Positions 37,965 through 48,300 are shown, counted from the first letter of the stretch. The stretch: DNA of 64,000 bases from DOZZ01 sp963792655 (GCA_963792655.1 CAWBWU010000011.1:124001-188000); one strand, 5' to 3'. The notes: generated from the sequence alone by a model not told the origin. Program-made: numbers and translations.

Positions 37965-38699
37965 ATGCGAACTCTGGATTCCTCTACCAACCTGTCACTA
38001 ACCGAAATTGAATCGATGACGGAAGGCGAGATGCTGCCCGTTGCGGATGGCTTCTCTTACCTCTCGCTGATCCCCATGCCGGATGAGGATGTGAAGCCGT
38101 ATGTTCACGAACCGGTGGCGTCACTGCCGCCCGCTGTTTGCGCGCTGTTGCCTCCGGTGCGGATTGTGCTGGTGCCTTACTTATGCTTGAACGCGGATCG
38201 TAGCGGCCTTGCCGTCAGCTTTCAACAGCCGCCCGCCGCCGATTTCGTTCGCTTCACTCAGACCGCCACCCCAGATCGCGCATTGATGGTTTTCTCGACG
38301 CGCTCTGAACCGATACCGGACTTCCATGACAGCTTGTTTCACGCGATCACGCGAATCTGTGGCCCGGTTGTGCCCAAAGAGTTTCTGGACGCGTACCAGC
38401 ACATCGTGTCGGCAGAACTGACCGCGAGCGTGCACGGTGAAGTGGGCGAGAACAGTTGGGCCATGAAGCAGGATTTGTCGCGCTCGCGCAAAGGCAGGAA
38501 ATTTGGCGTGTATCTTGCCGCTTCATTTGAAGACACCATGAGCCTGTACCTGCATGGCATCTGTTGCGACATCGACGTCGAAAAGGGGCCACGGCAACTC
38601 GCGTCGAAGTACCTGAGGCTGCGGCTGGATTGTTTGCTGCAGTTTTTCCCCCCACCGAAAGGGTTCGCCGTTTTTCCCGAGCAGTTGCGAACGCGTTAA
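37965..38699 (+). CDS. Conserved-looking protein of unknown function
   Basis: 244 residues, no signal peptide or membrane segment. It is acidic at the N-terminus (TEIESMTEGEMLPVADGF), with a mixed alpha/beta middle (VRIVLVPYLCLN, RALMVFSTRSEPIPDFHDSLFH) and a C-terminal RLRLDCLLQFFPPPKG. I recognise no family. It is divergent from lpxB and ends three bases from the convergent helicase stop. Confidence 0.7.
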   Translation: MRTLDSSTNLSLTEIESMTEGEMLPVADGFSYLSLIPMPDEDVKPYVHEPVASLPPAVCALLPPVRIVLVPYLCLNADRSGLAVSFQQPPAADFVRFTQTATPDRALMVFSTRSEPIPDFHDSLFHAITRICGPVVPKEFLDAYQHIVSAELTASVHGEVGENSWAMKQDLSRSRKGRKFGVYLAASFEDTMSLYLHGICCDIDVEKGPRQLASKYLRLRLDCLLQFFPPPKGFAVFPEQLRTR

Positions 38700-38702
38700 C
38701 GC

Positions 38703-41039
38703 TCAGCTCGCAAGCGCGCGCAGTATCGCGAGCCCGGCGGCTTTGCCGTGCGTTCCGATTTCCAACGGCGGGCCTACGCACGAGGGACAGCCGGCCTCAC
38801 ACGCGCAGGCCTCAATCAGCGCGGCGCTATCGCGCATCAGCCGCGCAGCCATACGGAACAGCGGCTCACTTTGACCGATGCCGCCGGGATAGCGGTCATA
38901 GAGGAATACGTTGGGTTCCCACTCGCGGCCGGGTATGGCTTCCTCGCCCACGGCAACTCCGATATCGCGCGGATCGCACATCAACAGCACCGAAGCCACG
39001 GTATGCAGCGCGTTCGCTGCGGCCGCCAGGCCGTTCTGCTTTTCCGATGCGGAGAAGTCGCCCAAGGCGCTGAGGAACGCCGCGGGGAAGTGCAGCCAGA
39101 ATGCCGTAGTGTGCATCTCCTGTTCGGGAATCGAAAGCTTCCCCGCCCCGACATTCTCGAGCGTGTAGAAACGGATCTTCTTGAACCCGACCACTTGCGT
39201 GTTCACGCGAACCTCGCCGTGCACCTTCTGCGCTGCAGCGAGCGGCTCTTCCGCGAAGCGCCGTAGTTCATGCACCTGGGTGTAGTCGATCGCATCGGTG
39301 TAGTAGTCGCAGTTCACGCGGCGCACATACGCTTTGCGCTCTTTGTAGTCGAAGCGGTCGACATGATACTGCCGCGCTTCGTGCAGATAGATCGCTTTCT
39401 CGTGAAGTGTCGTGAGTGCTGTCGGGAACGAAACTTCGGCAATCACTTTGGGCTCACCCGTTGTATCCACCACAACGAAGTTGTCGCTCGTGATGGCGCG
39501 CAAGCTGACCGCGTCGGCGGGATAGCTATCGCTGGTCCAATGCCAGCAGCCGCCGGACTGATGAAGAAATCCGCTGGTGACCAGAAACTCGCAAAGCGCC
39601 GTGATGTCGTGCTTGCCGAATGTCTCCCCTGGCGCGATCGGCAACTCGAACGCCGCGCACTTCAGATGGCTCAACAGAATTTCGAGATTATCCGGCGCGA
39701 TGTAAGCGTGCTCCGGGGAAGCACCGAAGAAGTATTCGGGATGCTCGACGATGTACTGATCAAGCGGAGCACTCGACGCCACGAAAATTGCCGCTGAAGG
39801 CGTCTGCCTGCGGCCCGCGCGCCCGGCCCTCTGCCATGTCGATGCAATTGTTCCGGGATAACCCGCCATCACCACGGCATCGAGTGAGCCGATATCGATA
39901 CCAAGCTCCAAAGCGCTGGTCGCGACAATGGCGCGAATCTCGCCCGCGCGCATCTTCTGTTCAATTTCCCGGCGTTCGCGAGGCAAGTAACCGCCGCGAT
40001 AACCGCGCACGCTGTTCGTAGGAATGCGTCCGTTGTCGCAAGCGTCTTTGAGGTAAGTAACCAGGATTTCCGTGGCAAGCCGGCTATTCGCGAACACCAG
40101 CGTGTGCAGATTCTGATCGATGCACTCGAGCGCCATGCGCCGCGTCTCATTGATGTAACTGCGGCGGATGCCAAGCTCGCGATTCACCACCGGCGGATTG
40201 TAGAAAGCGAAATAACGATCGCCCTGCGGCGCGCCGCTTTTCTCAATCGTTTCGAATGTGCGTAAGGTCAGTGCTTCGGCCAACTCGCGCGGGTTCGCAA
40301 TCGTCGCTGAGCAACAGATGAACTGCGGCTTCGCGCCGTAGAACTCGCAGATGCGCTGCAAACGCCGCAGCACGTTCGCCAGATGACTGCCGTACACACC
40401 GCGGTAATAATGCAGTTCGTCGATGACGATGAACTTCAGGTTTTCAAACAGGCGCGTCCACTTGGTGTGGTGGGGCAGAATGCCCGTGTGCAGCATGTCC
40501 GGGTTGGTCAGGACAATGTTGGCGCGCTGCCGGATGGCCTTGCGCGCGTCGGACGGCGTGTCGCCGTCAAACGTGAAGGCTTTGATCGAAGAGCCGCTGT
40601 CTTCGAGCATCTGATGCAGTTCGGATAGCTGATCTTCGGCCAGTGCCTTCGTCGGAAAAAGATAGAGCGCGCGAGCATCAGGCGTCTCGATCATCGCGTT
40701 CAGCACCGGCAGGTTATAACAGAGCGTCTTCCCGCTCGCGGTGGGCGTAACCACTACCAGATCGCGCGCTGCGAACACATGTTCCAGCGCTTCGGCCTGG
40801 TGCGAATACAGCTTCTGTATTCCACGCTTCGCGAGCAGCTCGCGCAGTTCTGGACGCAGCGCTTCGGGCAGCTCCCGGTACTCGCCCGGTGAAGCGGGCT
40901 GATGGTGAATCGCACGAATGGGCGGATCGTCGCGGCGCGTGAGACCTTCGAGCTTGACCAACAGCGGGCCGAGGCCGGACTCCCGCCGTGTCGTAATCTC
41001 CTGCGTGGGTTCAGAGGTGTCGAAAAGCAGGCCAGACAT
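38703..41039 (-). CDS. DEAD/DEAH helicase with DUF1998 (MrfA/YprA family)
   Basis: 778 residues. Helicase motifs: SHQAEALEHVF (Q-like), TPTASGKT (Walker A, about residue 100), VIDELHYYRG (motif II as DELH), CCSATIANP (motif III), TSALELGIDIGSLDAVV, and QRAGRAGRR (motif VI). The C-terminal DUF1998 region ends with four cysteines in CACEAGCPSCVGP, a zinc site found in Bacillus MrfA, a helicase for mitomycin-damage excision independent of UvrABC. No partner nuclease (MrfB-like) gene is adjacent. Confidence 0.88.
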   Translation of the reverse strand: MSGLLFDTSEPTQEITTRRESGLGPLLVKLEGLTRRDDPPIRAIHHQPASPGEYRELPEALRPELRELLAKRGIQKLYSHQAEALEHVFAARDLVVVTPTASGKTLCYNLPVLNAMIETPDARALYLFPTKALAEDQLSELHQMLEDSGSSIKAFTFDGDTPSDARKAIRQRANIVLTNPDMLHTGILPHHTKWTRLFENLKFIVIDELHYYRGVYGSHLANVLRRLQRICEFYGAKPQFICCSATIANPRELAEALTLRTFETIEKSGAPQGDRYFAFYNPPVVNRELGIRRSYINETRRMALECIDQNLHTLVFANSRLATEILVTYLKDACDNGRIPTNSVRGYRGGYLPRERREIEQKMRAGEIRAIVATSALELGIDIGSLDAVVMAGYPGTIASTWQRAGRAGRRQTPSAAIFVASSAPLDQYIVEHPEYFFGASPEHAYIAPDNLEILLSHLKCAAFELPIAPGETFGKHDITALCEFLVTSGFLHQSGGCWHWTSDSYPADAVSLRAITSDNFVVVDTTGEPKVIAEVSFPTALTTLHEKAIYLHEARQYHVDRFDYKERKAYVRRVNCDYYTDAIDYTQVHELRRFAEEPLAAAQKVHGEVRVNTQVVGFKKIRFYTLENVGAGKLSIPEQEMHTTAFWLHFPAAFLSALGDFSASEKQNGLAAAANALHTVASVLLMCDPRDIGVAVGEEAIPGREWEPNVFLYDRYPGGIGQSEPLFRMAARLMRDSAALIEACACEAGCPSCVGPPLEIGTHGKAAGLAILRALAS

Positions 41040-41061
41040 GTTCGCCTTTTGTTTGCCTTCG

Positions 41062-41067
41062 ACTATA
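41062..41067 (-). promoter_or_regulatory. Putative -10 box of the helicase gene
   Basis: TATAGT on the minus strand ends 22 bases upstream of the helicase ATG, leaving a leader of about 16 bases with AAGGCG as a ribosome site. No convincing -35 was found at 16-18 base spacing. Confidence 0.35.
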
Positions 41068-41088
41068 GCACCCGGACGGGCGCGGCGT

Positions 41089-41238
41089 TTACTGCTCTTC
41101 GATGCGCGAAAGGCAGAACATCTTGCAACCGCCCTCTTGCCACTTCTGGTATTCGACTTTGACGGAGATCTGCTTTTCCTGACGGCTGGACCACACAGTG
41201 GAGAGCTTCTGAATCGTTTCGACGGAAGAGTTTGTCAT
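41089..41238 (-). CDS. Small hypothetical protein
   Basis: 49 residues from ATG 41238, reading TIQKLSTVWSSRQEKQISVKVEYQKW and ending GGCKMFCLSRIEEQ, with two Cys near the end. No clear ribosome site and no family match that I know. It fills the gap between the helicase and DUF1028 genes on the same strand, and its amphipathic composition makes it a plausible gene. Confidence 0.35.
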   Translation of the reverse strand: MTNSSVETIQKLSTVWSSRQEKQISVKVEYQKWQEGGCKMFCLSRIEEQ

Positions 41239-41343
41239 TCGCGATAACGAGTGTGTTTCGCGATGCGTACGTTTCCGCACAGGGCTATGACATAAACAGC
41301 TGATTCTAAGCACTCGAAAAAAATTCTGAGACTTTGTGAAATG

Positions 41344-42072
41344 TTATTTGTCGACGTTCCTTCGAGCCTTCCCGCCTTCTTTATTCCACCGTTTCAGCCC
41401 GCTTCGTAGTTTCTCAACAGCGTTCTTTCCGTCCCGCTGGTCAGTGACCACCAGATGAAGAAATGGATGGCTCGGTTGATCGTTGGGCGCCGCCACTTCG
41501 AGGAACGCGCTGGTGGCTTTCTGCTTTCCACATCTGCGGTCCCCACCGGCTTTCGATCCAGCCTCTAGCGCTGCCATGAGAATATCTTCGATACGGCGCG
41601 AGGACGCGCGCGCTCTTACCGCTGCATCTAGGATTCGCCTTAGTTCATTGGGGTGCGACAAGACGTTCCCTTGGACGGAGATTCCGCGAGTCGAGAGCGC
41701 GCCGTTAAACGGCAAGGTCTGCGCGCCCGTATATGTCACGGGATGTGGATGTCCGAGCGTGACCAGCGCGTACTGCTGATGCTCCGGATCGAACCTCGCC
41801 TCGCGCAAACCAATCATGATGTTTTCCACGGGATAGCCTGCTGCGATCGCCTTTCGTCCCATATCGTGTGCGTTGTAGTTGCTCATTGCCTGCACCACGA
41901 TGGCGCCGTTTCCGGGAATGATGCTTGCGATGCCGGAACAATCGGATGTACAGGATGCCCCGGCGACGCCAATCTCTTTGGTCTTCTCGTCGATGACCAC
42001 GATCGACCACGTTGCCAGCACGATGCGATTGGATAAACACAGTAGCGTCAGCACCAAGATTGTTGTCTTCAT
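41344..42072 (-). CDS. Secreted DUF1028-domain protein (Ntn-hydrolase-like)
   Basis: 242 residues from ATG 42072 with signal peptide (MKTTILVLTLLCLSNRIVLA). The DUF1028 pattern is clear: TWSIVVIDEKTKEIGVAGASC, IPGNGAIVVQAMSNYNAHDMGRKAI, VTLGHPHPVTYTGAQ, ISVQGNVL and AGGDRRCGKQKATSAFLEV. DUF1028 proteins are related to Ntn hydrolases, and many lie in peptide or amidohydrolase clusters. Here the residue after signal cleavage could be Thr (ATWSIV), but autoprocessing is not shown. The role is unknown. Confidence 0.82.
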   Translation of the reverse strand: MKTTILVLTLLCLSNRIVLATWSIVVIDEKTKEIGVAGASCTSDCSGIASIIPGNGAIVVQAMSNYNAHDMGRKAIAAGYPVENIMIGLREARFDPEHQQYALVTLGHPHPVTYTGAQTLPFNGALSTRGISVQGNVLSHPNELRRILDAAVRARASSRRIEDILMAALEAGSKAGGDRRCGKQKATSAFLEVAAPNDQPSHPFLHLVVTDQRDGKNAVEKLRSGLKRWNKEGGKARRNVDK

Positions 42073-42185
42073 GATTTCGGCTGTAGTGGGTACGGCTTCC
42101 ATACCCGATCGTTACTGACAGGCGTAGATTTATCTGAACGATTCCGGCGCCGGGCTGGTCTTAGCTATTGAACGTGGAACATTGC

Positions 42186-42713
42186 ATGGACAGTCCGGAA
42201 GGAATCGCTCTCGCTGAAGAGCGCTTGACGTGCGATGAGCGATTTTCGGCTTTGGTCAGGCGGCAATCACGCTTCGTGTTCGGCGTGGCGTATTCCGTGA
42301 CCCGCAACGTGCAAGATGCGGAAGATGTGGCTCAGGAGACCTTTTGCAAACTGTTCCGGAATGGCAAGTGGCAAGGGATTGAGGATGAACGGGCTTTCCT
42401 GGCGCGAGTTGCCTGGCGGGTGGCGATCTCGCGCTTACCACGCGAAAAGGAGGGGAACTCCGACGCGGACATCGCATCGAGCGCGGCCGGACCCGAGGAA
42501 GCGGCCGTTCGCACAAACTGGAACGACACGGTGCACCGGCTGATCGATTCTCTGCCCGATGAACTGCGGCTGCCGCTAGCGCTCTCGACAGTGGACGAAC
42601 TGGGTTCACCGGAAATTGCTCGCATCCTCGGAATTCCGGAGGGCACGGTGCGTACCCGGTTGAAACGAGCGCGTGAAATTCTCAAGAAGAAGTTGGCCGC
42701 TTATGCACGTTGA
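42186..42713 (+). CDS. ECF-type RNA polymerase sigma factor
   Basis: 175 residues. Region 2 reads FVFGVAYSVTRNVQDAEDVAQETFCKLFRN, and region 4 reads LIDSLPDELRLPLALSTVDELGSPEIARILGIPEGTVRTRLKRAREILKK with a helix-turn-helix. I use ATG 42186 rather than the TTG at 42168. The stop overlaps the next gene by 11 bases, the usual arrangement for a sigma factor and its membrane regulator. It probably controls an envelope response and its own operon, but no target promoter was identified. Confidence 0.92.
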   Translation: MDSPEGIALAEERLTCDERFSALVRRQSRFVFGVAYSVTRNVQDAEDVAQETFCKLFRNGKWQGIEDERAFLARVAWRVAISRLPREKEGNSDADIASSAAGPEEAAVRTNWNDTVHRLIDSLPDELRLPLALSTVDELGSPEIARILGIPEGTVRTRLKRAREILKKKLAAYAR

Positions 42714-43176
42714 CGATCTGGACGCGATCCTGGACCGGGGCTTGCGCAGTTACAGCGCGGCCGAGCCGCTGGCCGGAATGGAAGAACGGATCATCCGGAA
42801 GATACAGCCTAGCCGCGCGCAGCGGCCTTGGTGGATGCTTGCGATTCCGGCAGCGGCGGCGCTAGTACTCGTTTGGGTGATGCCTGGGCCCACACGCCAG
42901 GTAAGTCCCAGGAAGGAACCTGTGATTCGCCACGCGGTCATAGCGGCGGCCCCTTCCGCCCCGGTCGAACATTTGACAGAGCGAAGGACGCATCCGCGGA
43001 CCACAAAGCCTTCTCCGCGTGGCCTTACGCCCGAGGAACGGGCCATGGTCGCGCTGGCCACACAGCATCCGGAACTCGCGCTCCAGGCATCTATGGAAAG
43101 ACCGATTCAGCCGTTGGAGCCTCTCGACATTCCGGCGATCGAAGTCCCTCCGCTATCAACAGACAACACGAACTAA
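42703..43176 (+). CDS. Membrane protein, candidate anti-sigma factor
   Basis: 157 residues. A short cytoplasmic N-terminus (DDLDAILDRGLRSYSAAEPLAGMEERII) precedes one membrane helix (WWMLAIPAAAALVLVWVM) and a Pro-rich periplasmic tail with RGLTPEERAMVALATQHPE. It has no HxxxCxxC zinc motif. The overlap with the sigma-factor gene, single-pass topology and position make it a likely anti-sigma factor; this is inference from context. Confidence 0.65.
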   Translation: MHVDDLDAILDRGLRSYSAAEPLAGMEERIIRKIQPSRAQRPWWMLAIPAAAALVLVWVMPGPTRQVSPRKEPVIRHAVIAAAPSAPVEHLTERRTHPRTTKPSPRGLTPEERAMVALATQHPELALQASMERPIQPLEPLDIPAIEVPPLSTDNTN

Positions 43177-43192
43177 TCGAGGAGAATTGCGA

Positions 43193-43693
43193 ATGCGAAA
43201 ACAAACGATCCTGGGCATTCTCGCCCTGATGACGGCAGGGGCTTGTCTTGCTCAGACAGCCGAAAAGGTCAGATTTTATAAAGTCGATTTCGGACTCAAA
43301 GAGGTGGAAGCAGGCAAGGTTGTCAGCTCGCGCACCTACTCGATGATCGTCCATGAAGGCTTACACAACATCAGCAATATTCGCACCGGGAGCAAGGTCC
43401 CGCTTCAGGCTGGGAATGGTGCATTCAACTACCTGGACGTCGGCGTGAACATCGACTGTTCCGATGTCAAAGAGGTGGATGGCGAACTGGCGATGGATAT
43501 CAACGCGGACGTCAGCAGTATTCCGGCGGATTCCGCGGCGCCGTTGCAGAGCGCCGGGGTCGTGGTTCGTCAGAATAAGTGGCGCTCGGGCGTCGTTGTA
43601 CCGTTGCACAAGAGCACGGTGATCTTTAGCTCCGACGACCTGACCAGCAAACGGGTGATGCAGATGGAAGTAACTGCAACGGCTCTGAAGTAG
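43193..43693 (+). CDS. Small secreted protein of the sigma-factor operon
   Basis: 166 residues with a signal peptide (MRKQTILGILALMTAGACLAQ) and AGGAG eight bases before the ATG. The mature part looks all-beta (VRFYKVDFGLKEVEAGKVVSSRTYSMIVHEG, NYLDVGVNIDCSDVKEVDGELAMDI, VVPLHKSTVIFSSDD). No known family; it resembles small DUFs that follow ECF sigma/anti-sigma pairs in Acidobacteriota. It starts 16 bases after the membrane protein gene. Confidence 0.75.
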   Translation: MRKQTILGILALMTAGACLAQTAEKVRFYKVDFGLKEVEAGKVVSSRTYSMIVHEGLHNISNIRTGSKVPLQAGNGAFNYLDVGVNIDCSDVKEVDGELAMDINADVSSIPADSAAPLQSAGVVVRQNKWRSGVVVPLHKSTVIFSSDDLTSKRVMQMEVTATALK

Positions 43694-43705
43694 GCCGAAC
43701 GCTGT

Positions 43706-45320
43706 CTATTGCTTCAACGACCGCTCCGACGGCAGCTTCGATTCATCCCAACCGCCGCCGATGGCCTTCACCAGTTGCACATCCGCTACCATGCGACGAC
43801 CCAGAAGAGTCACAGCCGTGCGTTCGTTCGACAACGCAACGGATTGCGCCGTGATCACTTCGAGGTAGGTCGCGATCCCGCCACGATAGCGCTCCACCGA
43901 AAGCGACAGTGACTTCTCGGCAGACTGCACTGCAGCGGTCTGCCGGTCCGCTTCCTGTTCAAGAATGCGCAACGCAGCCAGGCTGTCTTCCACTTCCTGA
44001 AACGCAGTCAGCGCGCTTTGACGATACGCAGCAACGGTTTGGTCATAGGCAGCGATGGCCTGATCGGTCACGGCACGCCGGCGGCCGCCATCGAACAGTG
44101 TCTGCGCGAGCGATGGGCCCACCGACCAGAAACGCGTGGGGCTAGTGAAAAAGTTCGTGAGCGACGTGGCCTGTAAACCCGCGGATGCCGAGATCGAGAA
44201 GGTCGGATAGTAAGCCGCCTTGGCAACCCCAATCTCCGCGTTCGCCGCGGCAACGCGACGCTCCGTGCTGGCGACATCGGGGCGGCGCTCGAGCAGTTCA
44301 GAAGGCAAACCGGGAGGAACAGTTGGCGGCAGCCCCGTCAACGGAAAACGTGGAATGGAAAAGTTCGAAGCGGATTCGCCGATCAGCGTTGCGATTGCGT
44401 GTTCAAACTGCGAACGGTTCACGCCAATATCGATCAACTGCGCGCGCGTGGTCTCAAGCTGCGTCTGGGCCTGCGCAACATCGACTTGCGACGCGATGCC
44501 GCCGTTGTAACGGTTCATCGTGAGTTGCAGCGCTTTCTCGTAAGCAGAGACAGTGTTCTCGAGCAACTGCGCCGTGCTGTCGAGCGTGCGCAACTGGAAG
44601 TAGTCGCTGGCCAGCTCCGACTGAATCGTCAGCCGCACGTTCTCCAGATCCGCCGCGCTCGCCTCCGCCAGGCTGTTGGCATTCTCCACCATGCGGCTCA
44701 CGCGTCCCCAGAGGTCGGGCTCCCACGAGACATCGAACGGAATGCTGATCAACGTCGAAACTAAGCTACCGCCGGTTGTTGTTCCGGTAGTCGTGCCTGT
44801 TGTTGTTCCAGTAGTTGTACCGGTGGTCGTGCCGGTTGTTGTCCCGCCAGCGAGTCGTGCTTCCGGTGCCCGTTCCAGTGGTGGTTCCCGGCGTTGTCGT
44901 CGTGGTCGTTGTGGTGCCGCCGCTGTTGGTGATGACGCCTGCGCGGCCTTTCGAGAAATTCACGCTGGGGCTGACCCCAGCTGTCGGATAGTAGCCCGAG
45001 CGATTGAGGCGTACCAGCGCGCGCGCTTGCCGGAATGCCGCTTCGGCTTGCCGGATATTCTGGTTCGCGACCATGGAACGGATCTCATACTCGTTCAGGC
45101 GTGGGTCTTGAAACATCTCCCACCAGCGGCCCCGCGTCATTTCATCGCGCGGTTCGCTCTTCTTCCAACCCGGTGCTTCTTTGAATGCTTCGGGCGTGGC
45201 GTCCTTGTGCGTGGGCGCGGTGGGTACGCTTGGGCGCGTATAGTTCGGCCCAACCACACGGCAGGCAGAGATCAATAAAAGACCGGCGATGGCCGGCGCC
45301 AGGAGAAAACTTCGCATCAT
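43706..45320 (-). CDS. RND efflux outer-membrane factor (NodT/OprM family), frameshifted
   Basis: An outer-membrane lipoprotein channel (lipobox LLISACRVVGPNY) with the two OEP repeats of TolC-like proteins: RWWEMFQDPRLNEYEIRSMVANQNI, WEPDLWGRVSRMVENA, LELLERRPDVASTERRVAAANAEIGVAKAAYYP (as SELLERRPD) and FDGGRRRAVTDQAIAAYDQT. One inserted base near 44857 breaks the frame inside a Gly-Thr-rich repeat; without it the protein has 537 residues. The repeat lies just before DVSWEPDLWGR, where the first extracellular loop of the barrel is expected. Last gene of the mdtABC-like operon, overlapping the permease stop by four bases. Confidence 0.88.
44774..44845 (-). repeat. Six 12-base tandem units coding a Gly-Thr-Thr-Thr repeat
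   Basis: Six consecutive 12-base units, such as GGTTGTTGTTCC and GGTAGTCGTGCC read on the plus strand, encode repeated GTTT on the minus strand within the outer-membrane factor gene. The units have diverged at wobble positions but keep the amino acids. Upstream, a further Thr/Gly-rich stretch extends the low-complexity loop to about 50 residues. Confidence 0.8.
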
Positions 45321-48300
45321 GCTTTGGATCCGGCGGGAACATTGCGCGCGCCGCGATGGCGGTACGCTTCAAATCGCAACCGCATGCGATCGAGAACCAG
45401 GTAAATCACAGGCGTAGTAAACAGCGTCAACATCTGGCTCACCAGCAAGCCGCCAACGATCGCAATCCCCAACGGCCGACGCATCTCGGAGCCAACGCCC
45501 GTACCGAGCGCGAGGGGCAGACCACCCAGCAGCGCGGCCGCAGTGGTCATCATGATCGGACGGAAGCGCAGAACACAGGCCTGGTAGATTGCTTCGCGCG
45601 GCGTCTTGCCTTCATTGCGTTCAGCGGCGAGAGCGAAATCGATCATCATGATCGCATTCTTCTTCACGATGCCGATCAGCAGAATGATGCCGATGAGCGC
45701 GATCACCGTGAGCTCCGTATCGTATAGGATCAGCGCCATCAGCGCGCCGACGCCCGCAGACGGAAGTGTCGAAAGAATGGTCAGCGGATGGATCAGGCTC
45801 TCATACAGAATCCCGAGCACGATGTAAACCGTGAACAACGCCGCAGCAATCAGGATCGGCTCGTTCGCGAGAGATTCCTGGTAAGCCTGGGCGGTGCCCT
45901 GAAATTTCGCCTGGATGCTTGCGGGCATGCCGATCTCGGTGCGCGCGTTGTCGATCTCCGTCACGGCCTGGCCGAGCGCGACACCGGGCGCAAGGTTGAA
46001 CGAAATGGTGTACGCCGGAAACTGACTCTGATGGCTGACAGTCAGCGTGGTGTTCTTCTCGGCAAAGTGAGTGAAGGCACTGAGTGGCACTTCGGAGCCG
46101 CTCGGTGCGCGCACGAAAATCTGGCGCAGCACATCGGGACTCTGCCAGTACTTCGGCGCGACCTCCATCACCACGTGATACTGATTGAGCGGCGTGTACA
46201 TGGTGGACACCTGCCGCTGGCCAAACGCATCGTAGAGCGTGTCATCCACAAGCTGCGCGCTTAAGCCGAGCCGCGATGCAGTGTCGCGGTCAATATCGAG
46301 ACTCGCCTGCAATCCGCGATCCTGCTGATCGCTATTCACATCGCGCAGAATCGGAATTCCTCGCATACGGGCCATCAGGCGCGGCGTCCACTCTGTAATT
46401 TCGGCCAGCGTATCGCCTTGCAACGTGAACTGATACGCGGCGTTGCTCGAACGTCCGCCCACGCGAATATCCTGCGCGGGCACCAGAAACAAGCTCGCGC
46501 CCGGCACACTATTCAGCTTGCGGCGCAACCGCGCGACTACTTGAATCGCGCTGACCTTGCGCTCGTCAAGGGGCTTCAACGCAATAAACATGCGGCCCGT
46601 GTTGGTGCTGCCGCCGCCGGTGAAACCGGCAACGTTGTCGATCGCCGGATCTTCCAGGATCAGCTTTTCGAACTTCGACAGCTTCTCGTGCATGGACTGG
46701 AAGCTCGTATCCTGCGCGGCCTGGATGGAACCCATCATGCGGCCGGTGTCCTGATCGGGGAAGAAACCTTTAGGAATGACGTTGAACAGATAAATACTGA
46801 GCGCGACCGTGCAGGCCGCGACCATCAGCGTAATGCCGGAGTTCTCAAGTACCCAGTTCAGTCCGACCTTGTAGCGCCCCAGAATGAAGTCGAACACACG
46901 CTCGGAAGTACGATACGCCCAGTTGTGTTTGCGGTCGTGCTGCGACTTCAGGAACAACGCGCACATCATCGGCGTTGTCGTGAGAGAGACAACGAGCGAG
47001 ATGGCGATCGCAACCGACAGCACGACTGCGAACTCGCGAAACAGACGGCCCACGATGCCGCCCATCAGGAGCAGCGGAATGAACACGGCCACGAGCGACG
47101 TGCTCATCGAGAGCACCGTGAAGCCGATCTCCTTTGCGCCGGTGAGTGCCGCACGAATCGGAGTCATTCCCATTTCGAGATAGCGGGTGATGTTCTCGAT
47201 GACGACAATGGCATCGTCCACGACGAAGCCGGTCGAAATGGTCAGCGCCATCAATGAAAGGTTGTCAACGCTGTAGCCCAGCAAATACATCACGGCAAAG
47301 GTGCCGAGCAGCGACAGAGGTACAGCGACGCTGGGGATCAGCGTTGCCCACACATTGCGCAGGAACACGAACACCACGAGGATCACCAGCACGATCGAGA
47401 TGACCAGCGTGATCTCGACATCTTTGACCGACGCGCGAATGGTTGTCGTTCGATCCATCATGATGTCGATTGCGATCGATGGCGAGATCGCCGATCGCAA
47501 CGCGGGCAGCGCTTCCTTCACACGATCGACAGTGTCGATAATGTTGGCACCCGGCTGCCTGAAGATAATGATGAGAATCGCGGGTTTACCGTTCGCGATG
47601 CCCGCATTGCGCAGGTCCTGCACGGAGTCGACAACATCGCCGAGGCTCGAGAGGCGAACAGCCGCGCCCTTCCGATAACCGACGACCAGGTCGCGGTATT
47701 CGGAGGCGTGCAGCAGTTGGTCGGAAGTATAGAGCTGATAGGCTTCCTGCCCTCTGGCGATCTCACCCTTTGGGCGATTTGCATTCACGCTGGCGAGAAA
47801 CGTTCGAATCTGTTCAAGCCCAATGCCGTACTTATTGATGACTTCGGGGTTCAACTCAACGCGCACTGAAGGCAGCGCGCTGCCGCCCACGCTCACCTGG
47901 CCGACGCCCTCCACCTGAGACAGTTTTTGCATCAGGATCGACGACGCGGCGTCATAGATCTTGCTTGTCTCGATCAACTCCGACGTGAGCGCGAGAATCA
48001 ACACCGGAGAATCGGCTGGATTCACTTTGCGATAAGTTGGGTTGTTCGGCAGCCCCGCCGGAAGCTGGCCGCGTGCGGCATTGATCGCAGCTTGCACATC
48101 GCGTGCAGCCGCATCGATGTTGCGATTCAGATCGAACTGCAGCACCACGCCGGTCTGGCCCAAAGAACTGGACGACGTAAGCTCCGACACACCTGCAATG
48201 CGGCCGAAACTGCGTTCAAGCGGCGTCGCCACAGCCGAAGCCATGGTCTCCGGACTCGCGCCAGGCAAGCCAGCCTGCACCTGCACGGTGGGGAAATCCA

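Noticed and set aside
42673..42702. Longer start for the anti-sigma-like protein
   Set aside because: It would run 10 codons further into the sigma-factor gene with no ribosome site; ATG 42703 gives the usual short overlap.
44774..44845. Possible CRISPR or non-coding tandem array
   Set aside because: The 12-base units are coding (GTTT) within the outer-membrane factor gene, have no spacers and show wobble-position divergence.
46418..47257. Plus-strand open frame opposite mdtC, rich in Arg/His
   Set aside because: Shadow frame over a conserved permease; composition typical of antisense frames in GC-rich DNA.
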